A stretch of DNA of 64,000 nucleotides from JAICYJ01 sp963766445 (GTDB taxonomy: Bacteria > Actinomycetota > Thermoleophilia > Gaiellales > JAICJC01). Below the pieces are notes generated by a model. It worked only from the letters and a program-made list of their open reading frames with translations, did not search any database and was not told the DNA's origin. The stretch is from positions 186,001 to 250,000 of the forward strand of contig CAVXZW010000025.1 of the NCBI GenBank assembly GCA_963766445.1. Reading direction: 5' to 3'. Shown one piece after another: positions 61,870 to 64,000 of this stretch; the first letter of the stretch is position 1, and the number at the start of each line of letters is the position of its first letter. The position numbers were made by a program, and so were the translations under genes.

Positions 61870-62213
61870 GGCGATGACGCCGAAGATATGCAATCCCCAG
61901 TTCCGGGTAACGGCTCTACTGCAAACGTGACACCTGCTGCTGGAGCCGTCGCCAAGGGCCGAAACCGGCTCGGCGGCGGACTATGCCGTCCGGCCACCAG
62001 TTGATACTGCAACAACCGCTGCCGTGAACGATCGCATCACCGCCACCCCGGTTCATCCCGCCAACGGCGCCGGCAACGCCACCTCGCCGGCGGCTACCTG
62101 GTGCGACTGGTGGCCCTGGCTGTTCGCGATCGACCCGCAGCGCCCCTGGTCGAACCGAACACCGCTGCCGCCGGTTTCGGTCTCGACCGAATACCCACTA
62201 GCCTGATAGCGGC
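61870..62213. other. Intergenic region without a supported gene
   Basis: This divergent region of about 340 bp holds the promoters of the HD-GYP gene and of the zinc exporter (TAGCCT at 62199-62204, 9 nt before ATG). A 60-codon plus-strand frame (62024-62206) has no family, no Shine-Dalgarno and a Pro/Trp-rich composition, so I do not call it. Confidence 0.6.
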
Positions 62214-63146
62214 ATGGCGCACGCCCACCACCACGGGCACCACCACCCTCAACCCGATCGCGAACGCGGTCGCCGCGGGCTGACGATCGCTCTGGGCCTG
62301 ACGCTGGCCGTGTTCGCAGCGGAGGTGCTGGGCGGCCTGGCGGGCGGCAGCCTGGCGCTGCTGGCCGACGCGGGCCACATGCTGACCGACGCTGCAGCGC
62401 TGCTGCTGGCGCTGCTGGCCGGGTGGATGGCGAGCCGTCCCGCCCGCGGCCGGCACACCTTCGGCTGGCAGCGAGCCGAGATCCTGGCCGCGCTGGCCAA
62501 CGGCCTGGTGCTGGTGCTGATCGCGGCCGCCACCCTGTACGCGGCCCTGCAGAGGATGTCCGACCCGCCCACGGTGAAGGGCGGGATCACCCTGCTGGTG
62601 GCGACCGCCGGCCTCGTCTTCAACTCGGCGTCGGGTGGAGTGCTGATGCGCTCGGGCGGGGGCCTGAACGTGCGGGCGGCGCTGCGCCATGTGCTGGCCG
62701 ATGCGCTCTCCTCGTTCGGCGTGATCCTGGCGGCGCTCTGCATCATCTTCTTCGGCTGGCTGATCGCCGACCCCCTGGTCAGCATCGCGATCGCCGTGAT
62801 GATCCTGCTGGCCGCCGTCTCGATCGTGCGCGAGTCGCTGGACGTGCTGCTGGAGGCGGCGCCGGCCGGCATCGACGTGGAGCGCATGGGGCAGGCGATG
62901 GCGCGGGTGGACGGGGTCATCGAGGTGCACGACCTGCACGTGTGGACGGTCACGTCCGGCTTCGCCGCGGTCGCCGCGCACGTCACGGTGGCTTCGAGCG
63001 CGGAGCCGTCCCTGGTGCGGCGCCGCATGGCTGAGATGCTGGAGCGGCACTTCGGGGTCACGCACTCCACGCTGCAGGTGGAGCGGGAGGGCACCGAGCA
63101 CGCGCTGCTGCAGATCCGCCGCGGCGACGACGCCGTCGGCGGCTGA
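62214..63146 (+). CDS. CzcD/ZitB-like cation diffusion facilitator
   Basis: A 310 aa zinc (or Cd/Co) exporter with a His-rich N-terminus (MAHAHHHGHHH), six membrane segments with metal sites DAGHMLTD and LRHVLADALS, and a cytoplasmic ferredoxin-like C-terminal domain (VDGVIEVHDLHVWTVTSG). Unlike the CDF at 14.5-15.8 kb it has a standard length and His-rich tail, so the two transporters probably use different metals. The gene is intact. Confidence 0.92.
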   Translation: MAHAHHHGHHHPQPDRERGRRGLTIALGLTLAVFAAEVLGGLAGGSLALLADAGHMLTDAAALLLALLAGWMASRPARGRHTFGWQRAEILAALANGLVLVLIAAATLYAALQRMSDPPTVKGGITLLVATAGLVFNSASGGVLMRSGGGLNVRAALRHVLADALSSFGVILAALCIIFFGWLIADPLVSIAIAVMILLAAVSIVRESLDVLLEAAPAGIDVERMGQAMARVDGVIEVHDLHVWTVTSGFAAVAAHVTVASSAEPSLVRRRMAEMLERHFGVTHSTLQVEREGTEHALLQIRRGDDAVGG

Positions 63147-63152
63147 GCGGTT

Positions 63153-63632
63153 TTAAAGCGCCGTGACCTGCTCCAGGGCGCGGGTCTCCTCCGGCGACAG
63201 CTCCAGATCGCTCTCGCCCGCGGTCACCTGCTTGATGTAGATGCGCGCGTACTCGCGATCCTGGATCGCCGTCAGGATCATCCCGTTGGCGCCCGCATCC
63301 AGCAGCGCCAGCGACACCGACTGGCGCCCGCCGGTGCCCTCGAGCGCGTCGTAGCGCAGCAGCGCCCAGCGCTGCAGGACGCCGTCGAGACGCCCGGTCA
63401 GCTGCTGCAGGCCCTGCTCGACGTGGTCGGCGCGCGACTCGACGTGCTCGACCCGCGCCAGCAGCCCCACGGCGTACTCGACCAGGTCCTGCTGGTCGGC
63501 GCCCAGCAGCAGCCGCTGGCCGCGCCGCATCCGGCGCAGCTGCACGATCAGGTAGATCGTGGCCAGCCCCAGCAGCACGGCCAGCGCGCAGGCAACGGCG
63601 GCGACCAGCAGGGCGGTATCGGCGGTGCTCAC
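63153..63632 (-). CDS. DUF4446 family membrane protein
   Basis: The 159 aa protein has an N-terminal membrane helix (TALLVAAVACALAVLLGLATIYLIV), a coiled-coil-like region (VEHVESRADHVEQGLQQL) and a conserved domain with RYDALEGTGGRQSVSLALLD and YIKQVTAGESDLELSPEE, as in DUF4446. Function unknown. GTG start overlapping the upstream stop (GTGA), so it is the second gene of an operon that extends beyond the window. Confidence 0.85.
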   Translation of the reverse strand: MSTADTALLVAAVACALAVLLGLATIYLIVQLRRMRRGQRLLLGADQQDLVEYAVGLLARVEHVESRADHVEQGLQQLTGRLDGVLQRWALLRYDALEGTGGRQSVSLALLDAGANGMILTAIQDREYARIYIKQVTAGESDLELSPEETRALEQVTAL

Positions 63633-64000
63633 AGGCTGAAGATGACTTGATACGTCTGCGAGTTGTTGCTGGCGGTGCGCTCACCGGGCACCGGTGTCAC
63701 CCGGACCTTCAGCGGCACCGCCTTGTCGAACTGCAGCGTGGTCGACTCGAAGCCGTCGATCGAGACCGTCTCCTGCTGGCCCTTGGTGATCTTGGCGATC
63801 GTGGCGGACTTCGTGACCTGGTTTGTACCGGTTCCGATCGTGAGCTTGACCGGCACGTTGTACTCGGTGAAGTCGCCGCCGTTGGTGGCGCTGACCAGGA
63901 ACGACATACCGTGCACCTTGACCGCGTTCACCGTCCCCGCCTGCAGCGTCACCAGCTTGCCGTCGCCCTGCTTCGCCACCACGGTGTCGAGCTTCAGCCC
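63629..64000 (-). CDS. Partial CDS, beta-sandwich (CARDB-like) C-terminal end
   Basis: The frame is open to the window edge. The visible 123 residues have the pattern of a CARDB/DUF11-like beta-sandwich: GMSFLVSATNGGDFTEYNVPVKLTIG, KGQQETVSIDGF and PLKVRVTPVPGERTASNNSQTY. It is probably an exported protein. Its stop overlaps the DUF4446 start. Confidence 0.65.
   Translation of the reverse strand, partial: GLKLDTVVAKQGDGKLVTLQAGTVNAVKVHGMSFLVSATNGGDFTEYNVPVKLTIGTGTNQVTKSATIAKITKGQQETVSIDGFESTTLQFDKAVPLKVRVTPVPGERTASNNSQTYQVIFSL

Noticed and set aside
62024..62206. A 60-codon plus-strand frame before the zinc exporter
   Set aside because: Low complexity with Pro and Trp, no ribosome site, no conserved pattern.
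1..64000. CRISPR arrays, insertion sequences, rRNA genes, integrons
   Set aside because: No regularly spaced repeats of the CRISPR type, no transposase or terminal inverted repeats, and no rRNA signature were seen on reading both strands.

Overview
The window is 64 kb of very GC-rich chromosome (visibly around 70% G+C) packed with genes on both strands. The gene set suggests an actinobacterium, plausibly of class Thermoleophilia: an ANTAR response regulator, aa3-type oxidases, a non-adenylylated-looking type I glutamine synthetase, a Tad/Flp pilus locus, and many genes that appear to be transcribed without a leader. The assignment is an inference from content; there is no rRNA. No insertion sequence, CRISPR array or convincing prophage is visible, so this looks like core chromosome. 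Roughly twenty genes are broken by single-base frame changes although both halves are well conserved, so most breaks are probably sequence errors; I annotate those genes over their full span and give the approximate break point.

Layout. 1-5 kb: haem precursor synthesis (hemL, hemB) divergent from an XRE-TPR regulator, then an AI-2E family membrane protein. 5-16 kb: M23-like protein, YmdB-type phosphodiesterase, GT87-like and GtrA membrane proteins, alkaline phosphatase family enzyme, DUF4126, a Clp-fold membrane protease, a diacylglycerol-kinase-like enzyme, HtrA and a cation diffusion facilitator. 16-22 kb: a LuxR-type response regulator, a histidine-kinase-like protein, a PfkB sugar kinase, a CheY-like regulator, and a polyamine or amine degradation set (PuuD-like hydrolase, PuuA-like glutamine synthetase homologue, aldehyde dehydrogenase). 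22-31 kb: a small arginine-rich ORF in an AT-rich patch, tRNA-Arg(CCU), aldo/keto reductase, M20 peptidase, a secreted protein, an ECF sigma factor with zinc-finger anti-sigma, MFS exporter, RNase D, NfeD and an SPFH protein.

31-40 kb holds two complete haem-copper oxidases facing each other: an A1-type (GHPEV motif) with ctaB on the plus strand, and an A2-type (YSHPAV motif) with ctaE on the minus strand, plus a universal-stress-like ORF. hemL and hemB elsewhere in the window supply the haem pathway that these enzymes depend on. 43-54.3 kb is a Tad/Flp pilus locus: two degenerate receiver proteins flanking a LuxR regulator, two Flp pilins separated by a strong hairpin, TadE, TadG, CpaB, CpaE, CpaF, a VWA-TadB fusion and TadC. 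54.7-64 kb: an ANTAR regulator with a GAF histidine kinase, ATP-dependent DNA ligase, metallophosphoesterase, glnA with a leader hairpin, a GAF/HD-GYP c-di-GMP phosphodiesterase, a CzcD-like zinc exporter and DUF4446.

The most informative observations are: (a) a TANNNT hexamer 5-10 nt before the start codon of about 25 genes, which indicates leaderless transcription and settles several start sites; (b) a pair of pseudo-receiver proteins at the Tad locus; (c) the VWA domain fused to TadB; and (d) the A1/A2 oxidase pair.
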